DNA of 64,000 nt from G963662675 sp963676845 (lineage in GTDB: Bacteria > Bacteroidota > Bacteroidia > Bacteroidales > Prolixibacteraceae). The stretch lies in NCBI GenBank assembly GCA_963676845.2, contig CAXXKK010000034.1, forward strand, positions 62,001 through 126,000, read 5' to 3'. The notes under the pieces are model-generated. The model was not told where the DNA came from. It worked only from the letters and a program-made list of their open reading frames with translations, and ran no database searches. This document shows, piece after piece, positions 17,297 to 25,589 of this stretch. The position numbers and the translations under genes are program-made. Within the stretch, counting starts at the first letter, position 1. Every line of letters starts with the position of its first letter.

Positions 17297-18367
17297 TTAA
17301 TGTTTTGCTTCAAATTCCTGCATTGCGTCAATCAGTGCTTGTACACTTTCGATTGGCATTGCATTGTATATTGATGCGCGGAAACCTCCAACAGAGCGGT
17401 GTCCTTTAATACCCATCATTCCTTTAGCTGTTGCAAATTCTACAAATTCTTTTTCAAATTCTTCGTATCCCGGAGCCATAACGAAAGTAACATTCATTAA
17501 TGAACGGTCTTCTACAGCAGGAATGTTTGGAGCAAATAATTTGTTGCGATCCAATTCATTATAAAGAACTTCAGCTTTAGCAATGTTTTTCTTTTGTACA
17601 GCTTCAATTCCACCATTTTCTTTTAACCAGGTAAGTGTTTGCAAACATGCAAAAACAGCTACACATGGAGGAGTGTTAAACATTGAGTCTTTGCTGCTGT
17701 GTGTAGTATAGTTAAGCATTGTTGGAATTTCTCTTTCAACTTTTCCAAGAGCTTCATCTTTTGCAATAACTAGAGTAACACCTGAAGGACCTAAGTTTTT
17801 CTGTGCACCAGCGTAGATTAAGTCATATTTTGAGATGTCAATAGGACGACTGAAAATATCTGAAGACATATCTGCTACCAAAGGAACAGAAACTTCAGGA
17901 TCAGCTTTTATTTGAGTTCCAAAAATGGTGTTGTTCGTTGTGATGTGAAGGTAATCGGCATCAGCAGGAACGTCATATGATTTTGGGATGTAGTTGAAAT
18001 TTTTGTCTTTCGAAGAAGCAACCTCAACAACTTCACCAAAATATTTTGCTTCTTTTTGAGCTTTCGATGCCCAGGAACCTGTATTTAGGTAAGCAGCTTT
18101 TGATTTCATTAAGTTGTAAGGAGCCATCAGGAATTGAAGGCTTGCACCCCCTTGTAAAAACATTACCGAATAACCTTCAGGGACGTTCAATAACTCTTTA
18201 ACAAGAGCAACTGCATCGTCCATCACCGAAATGAATTCTTTGTCGCGATGGGAAACTTCCATCACTGAAAGACCTGTTCCATAAAAATCCATAGCAGCTT
18301 CTGCTACTTTTTGTTTGGTGTACTCGGGTAAGATTGAGGGTCCCGCATAAAAGTTATGCTTCTTCAT
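17297..18367 (-). CDS. serC: phosphoserine aminotransferase
   Basis: PLP enzyme converting 3-phosphohydroxypyruvate and glutamate to phosphoserine; it also serves pyridoxine synthesis in some bacteria. 356 residues, standard length. N-terminal NFYAGPSILP, phosphate-contacting GGASLQF (73-79), the GTQIKADP segment, and the PLP lysine K190 in YAGAQKNLGPSG are present, as are the C-terminal HRSVGGFRASIYNA substrate-binding residues. Own promoter element upstream and terminator downstream; serA and DUF1015 follow in the same direction. Confidence 0.97.
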   Translation of the reverse strand: MKKHNFYAGPSILPEYTKQKVAEAAMDFYGTGLSVMEVSHRDKEFISVMDDAVALVKELLNVPEGYSVMFLQGGASLQFLMAPYNLMKSKAAYLNTGSWASKAQKEAKYFGEVVEVASSKDKNFNYIPKSYDVPADADYLHITTNNTIFGTQIKADPEVSVPLVADMSSDIFSRPIDISKYDLIYAGAQKNLGPSGVTLVIAKDEALGKVEREIPTMLNYTTHSSKDSMFNTPPCVAVFACLQTLTWLKENGGIEAVQKKNIAKAEVLYNELDRNKLFAPNIPAVEDRSLMNVTFVMAPGYEEFEKEFVEFATAKGMMGIKGHRSVGGFRASIYNAMPIESVQALIDAMQEFEAKH

Positions 18368-18421
18368 TTTTAGTTATTTAAGAGTTAAAATTTATTCTTT
18401 TATATTTTTATAAATAATTTT

Positions 18422-18429
18422 CAAAGTTA
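18422..18429 (-). promoter_or_regulatory. -7 promoter element of serC
   Basis: Minus-strand TAACTTTG matches TAnnTTTG, 54 bases before the serC ATG. Confidence 0.5.
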
Positions 18430-18530
18430 ACGAGTTCTGTGGAAATTTCTATAATAGAAAAAAAGTATTCAATATTCTATTGTTAGAAATTTAGAAATTC
18501 TGTTTGAAAAGATAGTTCTAAAACGATTTA

Positions 18531-19262
18531 TTAGCTCGATGATATTGGGAGCAATTCCCCATTTTCATAAATCGGAATGATGTTCGTGAAATCAGGTTGA
18601 TGACAGAACTCAATACAGTCATCCAGTCCTTTTTCTGCTAAACGACCTTTTTGTGCAGCTTTTAGAATATACTTGTTTAAGTCTGGTTTTGCTATTTCCC
18701 ATAAATCTAGTGAAGCTGTTACGGCATCGCATATGGTTTCAAATTTACCTGAAGCCATTAATTTTTCGGCTAAAGCTCCTGCGAAAACAGTATCTTCCAG
18801 TGAAAAACGGTCTTTCCATGATGCACAGAATATAAGTACAGGTGAATTCTGCTTAATTATCCATTGGCTTAAGGCTGTCAGATTTAAGAATGAACCAATG
18901 GCAACTTTTTGGGAATGGCTGGCCATGTTAATGCAACGAGTCCCGTTTGTTGTTGAATAGACAATTTCTTTTCCTTTTACCCTTTCTTCAGTAAAATTGA
19001 AAGGTGAATTTCCAAAATCTGCAAAATCAAGCACATATCCATTGCGTTCAGATGCTACTATGAATCCTTCTTCTTTCTTAGCCTTGGCTTCTTCAACCGT
19101 TGATACAGGTATAATTCGGCGTACACCGTTATGGAATGCTGTGCAAATGGCGGAAGTTGCCCTTAGAATATCTACAACGACTACGATATTTTCATCATCT
19201 GCATGTTTGGGATAAATTGCTGGCGATAAGCAAACCTCCAAACGGCGCTTTTCATTCTTCAT
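18531..19262 (-). CDS. comB: 2-phosphosulfolactate phosphatase (ComB family)
   Basis: A 243-residue Mg-dependent acid phosphatase of the ComB family, which dephosphorylates 2-phosphosulfolactate in coenzyme M or sulfolactate synthesis. Diagnostic sequence: VVVVDILRATSAICTAF (about 27-43), VASERNG, FGNSPFNF, STTNGTR and CASWKDRFSLEDT near 166-178. No other sulfolactate or coenzyme M gene is in the window, so the physiological substrate in this organism is uncertain; a broader alpha-hydroxyacid phosphate phosphatase role is possible. Monocistronic with a well-formed promoter. Confidence 0.9.
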   Translation of the reverse strand: MKNEKRRLEVCLSPAIYPKHADDENIVVVVDILRATSAICTAFHNGVRRIIPVSTVEEAKAKKEEGFIVASERNGYVLDFADFGNSPFNFTEERVKGKEIVYSTTNGTRCINMASHSQKVAIGSFLNLTALSQWIIKQNSPVLIFCASWKDRFSLEDTVFAGALAEKLMASGKFETICDAVTASLDLWEIAKPDLNKYILKAAQKGRLAEKGLDDCIEFCHQPDFTNIIPIYENGELLPISSS

Positions 19263-19286
19263 TCACTGATATTCTTGATTAAGCCG

Positions 19287-19317
19287 CAAAGATAATCGAA
19301 CTGGGAAAATTTCAAAA
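19287..19317 (-). promoter_or_regulatory. promoter of comB with -33 and -7 elements
   Basis: On the minus strand TTTTG (19313-19317), an 18-base spacer and TATCTTTG (19287-19294) match the Bacteroidota sigma-ABfr promoter pattern. The -7 lies about 25 bases before the ATG. Confidence 0.6.
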
Positions 19318-19385
19318 ATAGATACAAGAACAAAGATCCAAGATCTCAGAAGCTTAAAATAACTGTTTATGAGAATTAATGACTT

Positions 19386-20468
19386 CTAAATAAAAGGCAT
19401 TTTAACGATTTTTGCTTTCAATAGTTTATTTCTTACGATGATATAAATTTCTGTTCCTACAGATGAATATTTTTTTGCGACATATCCCATTCCAATACCT
19501 TTATTTAATACAGGTGATTGAGTCCCGGATGTTACTTCACCAATCAGGTTTCTATCTTCATCGCTAATGGCGTAGCCATGGCGGGGAATACCACGATCGA
19601 TCATTTCAAAACCACGTAAAATTCGTCCAACACCTTCTGTTTTTTGAAATTGAAGGAATTTTTTATCGATAAAGTCGTTGTTTTCGTTCAATTTGGTAAT
19701 CCATCCAAGCCCCGCTTCAAGAGGAGATGTTGTGTCTGTTATGTCGTTTCCATACAGGCAATAACCCATTTCCAGACGCAAAGTATCACGAGCACCTAAA
19801 CCAATTGGTTTAATATCGAATTCTTTTCCGGCTTCAAAAATGGCATCATAAATTTGTTCTGCCTTGTCGTTGTAGAAATACAATTCAAAACCTCCGGCTC
19901 CGGTATATCCGGTTGCCGAAATGATAACATCTTTTATGCCTGCAAATTCTCCGGTTGTGAAGGTGTAGTATTTTAATTCGCTTAAATTGATATCTGTAAG
20001 CTTTTGTAATACTTCTATTGCTTTAGGTCCCTGGATAGCCAGCTGACTAATCTTATCAGATGCATTTTCAAGTTCAGCACCAAACTTATTATTCTTAGCT
20101 ACCCATTCCCAGTCTTTATTAATGTTTGCCGCATTTACAACCAGCATATATTTTTCGGGTTCGAAATAATAAACCAATAAATCGTCAACAATTCCGCCTT
20201 CACCGTTGGGGAAACAAGAGTATTGTGCCTGGCCCGGTTTTAAAACCGAAATATCATTACTGGTAACATATTGAACTAATTTTTCTGCATTGGGACCTTT
20301 AACCCAAAACTCTCCCATATGTGAAACATCAAAAACACCAACTCCGTTGCGAACAGTCAGGTGCTCATCTTTGATTCCCGTAAATTCAACAGGCATTTCA
20401 AATCCTGCAAATTCAACCATTTTCCCACCTGCGTTTTTATGTATCTGATTAAATGCTGTTGTCTTCAT
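19386..20468 (-). CDS. gcvT: glycine cleavage system aminomethyltransferase (T protein)
   Basis: Transfers the methylene group of the lipoyl-bound aminomethyl intermediate to tetrahydrofolate and releases ammonia. 360 residues, standard for bacterial GcvT. The N-terminal MVEFAGFEMPV, GVFDVSHMGEF, VDDLLVYYFEPEKYMLVVNAAN and the folate-site region ATGYTGAGGFELYF (catalytic Asp equivalent upstream) are all present, with C-terminal GEVTSGTQSPVLNKGIGMGY. gcvH and gcvP are not in the window, so the gene is separate from the rest of the system. Confidence 0.96.
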   Translation of the reverse strand: MKTTAFNQIHKNAGGKMVEFAGFEMPVEFTGIKDEHLTVRNGVGVFDVSHMGEFWVKGPNAEKLVQYVTSNDISVLKPGQAQYSCFPNGEGGIVDDLLVYYFEPEKYMLVVNAANINKDWEWVAKNNKFGAELENASDKISQLAIQGPKAIEVLQKLTDINLSELKYYTFTTGEFAGIKDVIISATGYTGAGGFELYFYNDKAEQIYDAIFEAGKEFDIKPIGLGARDTLRLEMGYCLYGNDITDTTSPLEAGLGWITKLNENNDFIDKKFLQFQKTEGVGRILRGFEMIDRGIPRHGYAISDEDRNLIGEVTSGTQSPVLNKGIGMGYVAKKYSSVGTEIYIIVRNKLLKAKIVKMPFI

Positions 20469-20490
20469 ATTTTGTATTTTATTTTAGGTG

Positions 20491-20498
20491 CAAAGTTA
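20491..20498 (-). promoter_or_regulatory. -7 promoter element of gcvT
   Basis: Minus-strand TAACTTTG matches TAnnTTTG, 22 bases before the gcvT ATG. No glycine riboswitch was recognised. The remainder of the spacer to 20779 is AT-rich; I saw no gene or clear structure in it and no convincing promoter for the kinase gene. Confidence 0.5.
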
Positions 20499-20779
20499 AA
20501 ATAGTTCAACCTTAAAAACCGGATAATGATCATTATTTCATTTGTTTTTTTCAGTTCAGCTAAATTGTATTTCAAAATATATGACTTAGAAAATCTGAAT
20601 AATTACAGAAAACAGAAGGTTTCAAAAAGCAATACTGGCATTTTATTCAGTAAAAGGTTATATTTAATAGTGAATAATTTGATATACAGATTGTTCTATG
20701 TATAAAAGAAACTAATCTTTATTTTTTTGTTTTGAAGTTTAATAATGATAGTGTTAAATAGAGAGGTTATAGGATTGGA

Positions 20780-21496
20780 ATGCAAAAGAAAGTATCAGAC
20801 AGTGATGAAAAGCAAAAAGGGAATAATATAAATCAGGTTATTTCTTCGATTGCTCATGAGTTGAAAACTCCGTTGTCGGTTATTAGTTCAAATCTTCAAT
20901 TACTTAAGAAGATAAACAACTCAACTGATCCGGATTTAGCAAATGATGCTTTCCAGTTGTGCGAAGAAGCTGTTGGAATAATGAATCATTTTATTGGCAA
21001 TATCTATTATTTATATAGGTTGAATAGAGGCTTGGTAAATCTTAATATAAGATCGGTGAATTTGAACGATTTCTTTGAGTCTTGTTTTCTTGAAAAATCA
21101 TTCCCGGGCATATATAAAAAAAGAATTAGGCTGGATTATGAGCTAAATCAATCTTCAATAATAATTGATGAAGATCTTTTATTGATGATTTTTAAAGTGT
21201 TGACAGATAATGCGCTGAAGTTCTCTGCAGAAACTGTAAGTGTTGTTGTGTTGTGCGAGAATAATTTATTGAAAGCAGAGATTGTTGATAGGGGAATTGG
21301 GATTCCTGAAGATGAATTGAATTATGTGTTTGATCCATTTTATCGTGGAAGTAATATAAAGTTTATTTCCGGATCTGGATTAGGATTGACTATTGCAAAT
21401 AGAATTATAAAAATGTTGAAAGGTAAAATATCTGTGCATAGCAAGGTAGGAGAGGGGACAAAGATTATATTAGAAATTCCTGATTATGAGAGCTAA
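20780..21496 (+). CDS. soluble sensor histidine kinase
   Basis: A 238-residue cytoplasmic kinase core without transmembrane or sensor domain. HisKA H-box SSIAHELKTPLSV with phosphorylatable H26, N-box LTDNALKFS, G1 box DRGIGIPEDEL and G2 box GSGLGLTIANRII are intact, so it should be catalytically active. The absence of an input domain suggests that another protein supplies the signal. It overlaps the following response regulator gene by 11 bases, so the two form one translationally coupled two-component system. Confidence 0.93.
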   Translation: MQKKVSDSDEKQKGNNINQVISSIAHELKTPLSVISSNLQLLKKINNSTDPDLANDAFQLCEEAVGIMNHFIGNIYYLYRLNRGLVNLNIRSVNLNDFFESCFLEKSFPGIYKKRIRLDYELNQSSIIIDEDLLLMIFKVLTDNALKFSAETVSVVVLCENNLLKAEIVDRGIGIPEDELNYVFDPFYRGSNIKFISGSGLGLTIANRIIKMLKGKISVHSKVGEGTKIILEIPDYES

Positions 21497-22568
21497 AAAG
21501 ATACTTATTATTGAGGATGATGAGTTATTGTCAAAAACTCTTCGGAACTTGTTAAAAGCAAATGGATATATTCCAGAAATTGCGAATTCTGGTTCTGATG
21601 GTATCCTAAGAGTATATGATTTTTTGCCTGATCTCATTTTGTGTGATATTAATATGAAGCCAATAAATGGTTATCAGGTATATCGCATTTTAAATGATAG
21701 CTCGGTGACACAAAAAATACCTTTTATCTTTATTACTGCAAGATCCGAGATTAAAGATATTCGGATGGGGATGGAGCTTGGTGCAGATGATTACATAGTG
21801 AAACCTTTTGAAAATGAGGATTTATTAAAATCAATTGAAGTCAGGCTGAAGAAGTTTGAGACATTAGTTGATATTGGAAAGAGCGATTATCGTGCACTTC
21901 TGGAACTTTCACCTAATGGTATATTTTTATTTAGTGAAGATTCTATTTTTGAAATAAACCAGGCATTTAGCCAATTAACAGGTTATAATATTGATGATTT
22001 AGAGGGAAAAACATTAAAACAGTTAATTGATAGTGGAAAACAAAAATCTTTATTTGATAATGTTGACAATTGTTCTAATGGATTATTGAAAACCTTTGAT
22101 GAAGAAATTGAATTTATTAAAAAAGATGGGGATCGTTTTTCTTGCCGTTTATATGTTACAGCAAGCCAGCAGTATAATGGTTTTGTTTTGCTTTTGGGGA
22201 TAATTTCAACAAGTGGAATAGATTTGAAAATAAACCAATCTGAGTACCGCAAACTCATAAACATTCTTTCTGAAGAACACGTTGATGTGAGTGGTAATTT
22301 GGTTAAGAAACTTCAAAATGAGTTTCATTTGGAAAATAATGATACAGATGAAATTCAGGTTAGTACTGATGACCTTTTTTCAAAAAGGGAAAAAGAAGTG
22401 TTGTTACTTTCTTGCAAAGGCTTACCTATTAAAAATATAGCGGATGAGCTTAATATATCAGGAAGAACGGTTGAGAAACATAGGGCAAAATTAATGGAAA
22501 AGACTGGTTCAAGGAATATTGTTGAGGTTATTGTTTATGCTCTAAAAAATGACTTGATAGAATTATAA
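21486..22568 (+). CDS. response regulator with REC, PAS and LuxR-type HTH domains
   Basis: A 360-residue transcription factor. REC domain residues 1-120 with acidic pocket E10-D11-D12, phospho-acceptor D54 and K in VKPF; a PAS domain follows (about 135-240, with LLELSPNGIFLFSED and the FEINQAFSQLTGY core); the C-terminus has a LuxR/GerE HTH (about 295-355, FSKREKEVLLLSCKGL to SGRTVEKHRAKLMEKTG). A PAS domain between receiver and HTH gives a second, ligand-based input. It is coupled to the upstream kinase gene. The T9SS surface module lies just downstream on the other strand, but nothing shows that it is the target. Confidence 0.92.
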   Translation: MRAKKILIIEDDELLSKTLRNLLKANGYIPEIANSGSDGILRVYDFLPDLILCDINMKPINGYQVYRILNDSSVTQKIPFIFITARSEIKDIRMGMELGADDYIVKPFENEDLLKSIEVRLKKFETLVDIGKSDYRALLELSPNGIFLFSEDSIFEINQAFSQLTGYNIDDLEGKTLKQLIDSGKQKSLFDNVDNCSNGLLKTFDEEIEFIKKDGDRFSCRLYVTASQQYNGFVLLLGIISTSGIDLKINQSEYRKLINILSEEHVDVSGNLVKKLQNEFHLENNDTDEIQVSTDDLFSKREKEVLLLSCKGLPIKNIADELNISGRTVEKHRAKLMEKTGSRNIVEVIVYALKNDLIEL

Positions 22569-22600
22569 AAACAGCTCAAATCTACGAAATGAGCTGTTTT
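22568..22600 (+). terminator. terminator after the response regulator gene
   Basis: Perfect 11-bp stem AAAACAGCTCA/TGAGCTGTTTT with an 11-base loop, then GTTTATT. It begins at the stop codon. Confidence 0.8.
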
Positions 22601-22645
22601 GTTTATTATTGTTGTATATCTCTATTTGCTTGAAATAATTGGTTG

Positions 22646-24610
22646 TTAGAATTCTAATTCATATTTCTTTCCAAATTTTATTGCCTCTTCTCGTGTGTCA
22701 AATTTACCTATACGTACTTTATAGTATTCTTCAAATACTACAATGAAATTATCTCCCAACTCGGAGAAAGCAGCTTTTAATACAGTGTTTAATTCTTCTG
22801 CATTTTCTCGTATCATATAAGCTCCTAATTGAATTTTATAATAACCATCGTCTTGAACTAAATAGGCAGGACTGTATTTCTTTAATGAAATGATTGCAGT
22901 ACCATCATAATATGTTGTAGGTGTTTTAGTTGTTATGGTTGTGCTAAATTCTTCTGCTACCTCTACTGGCTCCGGAACCTCATAAGTTTCACGGATCATC
23001 TCAAATAAACTGTCAACATTAAAATTACAGTCTCCAGCTACGTTTGTAAATTCAACTCTTCGGTTCATTGCTCTTGCATAATCTGTGTCTTCATCCATTA
23101 ATGGATGTTCTTCTCCATATCCCACAATTCGAATACGATTAGGGTCAGCTCCAGCATCAACCAAGGTGTTTCTGACAGCACTTGCTCTTCTTTCACTTAA
23201 AATTTGGTTATATTCATCGGTCCCCTCAGAATCAGTGTGTCCACCCAGTAGAAGAACTAAACAGTCCGTTTGTTTGTGTGCATTTGCAAGAGCTTCAAGA
23301 ACGGGGTTATATTTGGGCATGATCTGGGATTTGTCAAATTCAAAGAGTACATAGTATGGATTGTACTGGTAGCTCTCGTCAATAACTTCAGGTTCAGGTT
23401 CTTCTATAATCGGATCAATATTAATTCGTTCTCTATATTTACCAGTTAATAGATTTGAAATAGTTAAGTCAAAACTTCTATGGCCAACATCAAATCCTTC
23501 TTTATAAGCGCTGAATTCATAAGTTGTGTTTGCTGGCAGGTTAATTGTGAAAACACCTTCTGAGTTTGTTCTGTTATTTGAAATGGGAATAATCTTACCC
23601 TTACTATTTTTAAGTGTTATTTCTGCATCTTCTAAATATTCGCCGGTCCCGGTTGAAACAGCAATAAGCTCAACCTGGATACTATCCAGAGACATGACAT
23701 AAAGATCATCTGATCCATAGCCACCTGATCTGTCTGATGAAAAGAAGCCAACTCCCATTTCTTTATTAAATGTTAGCCCAAAATCATCCGATATTGAATT
23801 TACAGGTTCTTTTAATGCGTAAATTTCACTTGTTGGTGAAATAGGAAAATTCACATAGTAAATATCCAATCCACCCAGGCCTTGATATCCATCAGATGAA
23901 AAGAATAATTGTCCTTGTTCAGTAAGGCATGGAAACATTTCATCTCCTGATGTATTTACACTTTTCCCGAGATTATTAGGCTTTCCCCAGCCATTGCTGG
24001 TGCGTACACAATAGTATATATCATTTCCTCCAAAACCACCGGGCATGTCACTAACAAAATAAAGGGTGTCCCCTGAGCTTGTAATCGCGGGATGTGCAAC
24101 ATTGTATCCGTCCAGGTTGTATTGAAAATCTTCTTTAGTTATCCATTTGTTGTTTTTATATTCTTTAACAACGATGTTTAATTTAACCTCTTCGACAGGC
24201 ACCATTCCCGAAATAGTAACCGGATCAGAAAGGAAGCTTGTTGTTACAAATAATTCACCTGTTGAGGGGCAATAGCTAACGGGACCTTCGTGATAATCAT
24301 TCCCAAATCCTTTTACTAATTCTGGGAAACTGAGAACATTTCCTGTTGAGTCAAGGTCAACTTTGTATTCAGCATAGAAATTTTCTTTTGATCTTCTATT
24401 TGAGGTTGATTCCTTCCTTAAGGAATAATATAATTCGTTGCCAACAATTGCAGGACAGATTTCGCTGAATGAAGTATTGGCTTTTTTTAGTTGTTCTACT
24501 TTATGAATAGCACCTTCCTGATAAACAATTCTACCTTGTCCTAATGTATTCGAAACAGAAAACATTATTATAAGGGATAGTAGTGTGATGATTTTATAAT
24601 TTATTTTCAT
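22646..24610 (-). CDS. OmpA-family outer-membrane protein with PD40 propeller and SPOR domain
   Basis: A 654-residue envelope protein. Signal peptide (about 1-24); PD40/TolB-like beta-propeller repeats (about 50-310, with recurring SSDGYQGLGGLDIYY and FVSDMPGGFGGNDIYY motifs); a CNA-B-like carboxypeptidase-regulatory fold (about 315-395); an OmpA peptidoglycan-binding domain (about 420-535, GHTDSEGTDEYNQILSERRA, GYGEEHP, NRRVEF); and a C-terminal SPOR-like domain (about 590-650, YYKIQLGAY to YYKVRIGKF). It resembles the OmpA partner seen next to PorP/SprF genes in T9SS loci, though it lacks the TPR of PorE. Last gene of the surface module. Confidence 0.9.
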   Translation of the reverse strand: MKINYKIITLLSLIIMFSVSNTLGQGRIVYQEGAIHKVEQLKKANTSFSEICPAIVGNELYYSLRKESTSNRRSKENFYAEYKVDLDSTGNVLSFPELVKGFGNDYHEGPVSYCPSTGELFVTTSFLSDPVTISGMVPVEEVKLNIVVKEYKNNKWITKEDFQYNLDGYNVAHPAITSSGDTLYFVSDMPGGFGGNDIYYCVRTSNGWGKPNNLGKSVNTSGDEMFPCLTEQGQLFFSSDGYQGLGGLDIYYVNFPISPTSEIYALKEPVNSISDDFGLTFNKEMGVGFFSSDRSGGYGSDDLYVMSLDSIQVELIAVSTGTGEYLEDAEITLKNSKGKIIPISNNRTNSEGVFTINLPANTTYEFSAYKEGFDVGHRSFDLTISNLLTGKYRERINIDPIIEEPEPEVIDESYQYNPYYVLFEFDKSQIMPKYNPVLEALANAHKQTDCLVLLLGGHTDSEGTDEYNQILSERRASAVRNTLVDAGADPNRIRIVGYGEEHPLMDEDTDYARAMNRRVEFTNVAGDCNFNVDSLFEMIRETYEVPEPVEVAEEFSTTITTKTPTTYYDGTAIISLKKYSPAYLVQDDGYYKIQLGAYMIRENAEELNTVLKAAFSELGDNFIVVFEEYYKVRIGKFDTREEAIKFGKKYELEF

Positions 24611-24642
24611 GATAAAATTCTAAAAACTAAATTTTCAATTAA

Positions 24643-25578
24643 CTAAAACATTCGGGGACTTGTCCATCTAGTTCTATACCCGAGTTCATAGGAGACCATT
24701 ACTTCATGAGTTCCACCACTGTAGTGTTGCAATTCAGAAATAGTGAAATCAATACTATAACCAATACGTAATTTCTTATCAAATAGCCACTGACCGATAA
24801 AACCAAAAGAATCTCCAAAGCGGTGCATTGCACCAAGTGATACTTTGTCTTTAAAAATGAAATTGGCAGTTAAATCAAAAGATGCCGGGCTTCCTGATGT
24901 TACTCTTGCCAGGAATGTTGGTTTGAATTTTATGTCTTCAGAAAGATCCCAGGCATAACCACCTTGTAAGTAAAAGTGACGGATTTCTGCAATTGAGGAG
25001 TAATTGGTATAGTCAGAAATGTATTTGTTTTCCAGTAGTTTTGGGACAGATAATCCAAGATAAAATCTTTCGGAATATAAAAATGCACCAAAACCAAAGT
25101 TAAGTAAATATTTACCGTCGATATCTATTTGGTTGATTGGATCATCGCTACTTGAGCTTGCGTATTGGGCATATTGACTGAGGTTGTTAGTGTAATTAGT
25201 CATCCCTGCTTTTAATCCAAGGCGTAAGTATGTTCTTCCTCTCTTAAGTTGAAGTCGGTAAGAATAATCTCCAGATATTCCAAATTTACTTTCTCTACCA
25301 AGTTTGTCACTAATGATATTAAACCCGAGTCCTACATTTTCGTTTCGAGTAGGAGATTGGATTGAAAATGTTATGGTTTCTGGAGCACCTTTAATTCCTA
25401 CCCATTGATTTCGTCCTAGAACCATAAAGCCTAAGCTTTCCCAGGAGCCTGCGTAAGCCGGATTGATTGTTTGTGTATTGAAATTATATTGTGTGTACGT
25501 AGGATCCTGCTGAGCTATTGTTTGTTGTGCAAAAGCTAACAGTATAAAAAGTCCTAATACTATTTTTGTTTTAATCAT
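24643..25578 (-). CDS. PorP/SprF family type IX secretion outer-membrane protein
   Basis: A 311-residue beta-barrel of the PorP/SprF family, which helps secrete and tether large T9SS type B substrates. Signal peptide MIKTKIVLGLFILLAFAQQ ends near residue 22, followed by the family signature QDPTYTQYNFN, NPAYAGSW and later NEN-VGLGFNI and YRLQLKRGRTYLRLGLKAG. I chose the ATG at 25578, 11 bases after the stop of the giant surface gene; a longer reading begins inside that gene and would hide the signal peptide. Its position directly after a type B sorted protein predicts that the two work together. Confidence 0.92.
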   Translation of the reverse strand: MIKTKIVLGLFILLAFAQQTIAQQDPTYTQYNFNTQTINPAYAGSWESLGFMVLGRNQWVGIKGAPETITFSIQSPTRNENVGLGFNIISDKLGRESKFGISGDYSYRLQLKRGRTYLRLGLKAGMTNYTNNLSQYAQYASSSSDDPINQIDIDGKYLLNFGFGAFLYSERFYLGLSVPKLLENKYISDYTNYSSIAEIRHFYLQGGYAWDLSEDIKFKPTFLARVTSGSPASFDLTANFIFKDKVSLGAMHRFGDSFGFIGQWLFDKKLRIGYSIDFTISELQHYSGGTHEVMVSYELGYRTRWTSPRMF

Positions 25579-25589
25579 ACTTTTCCTAA

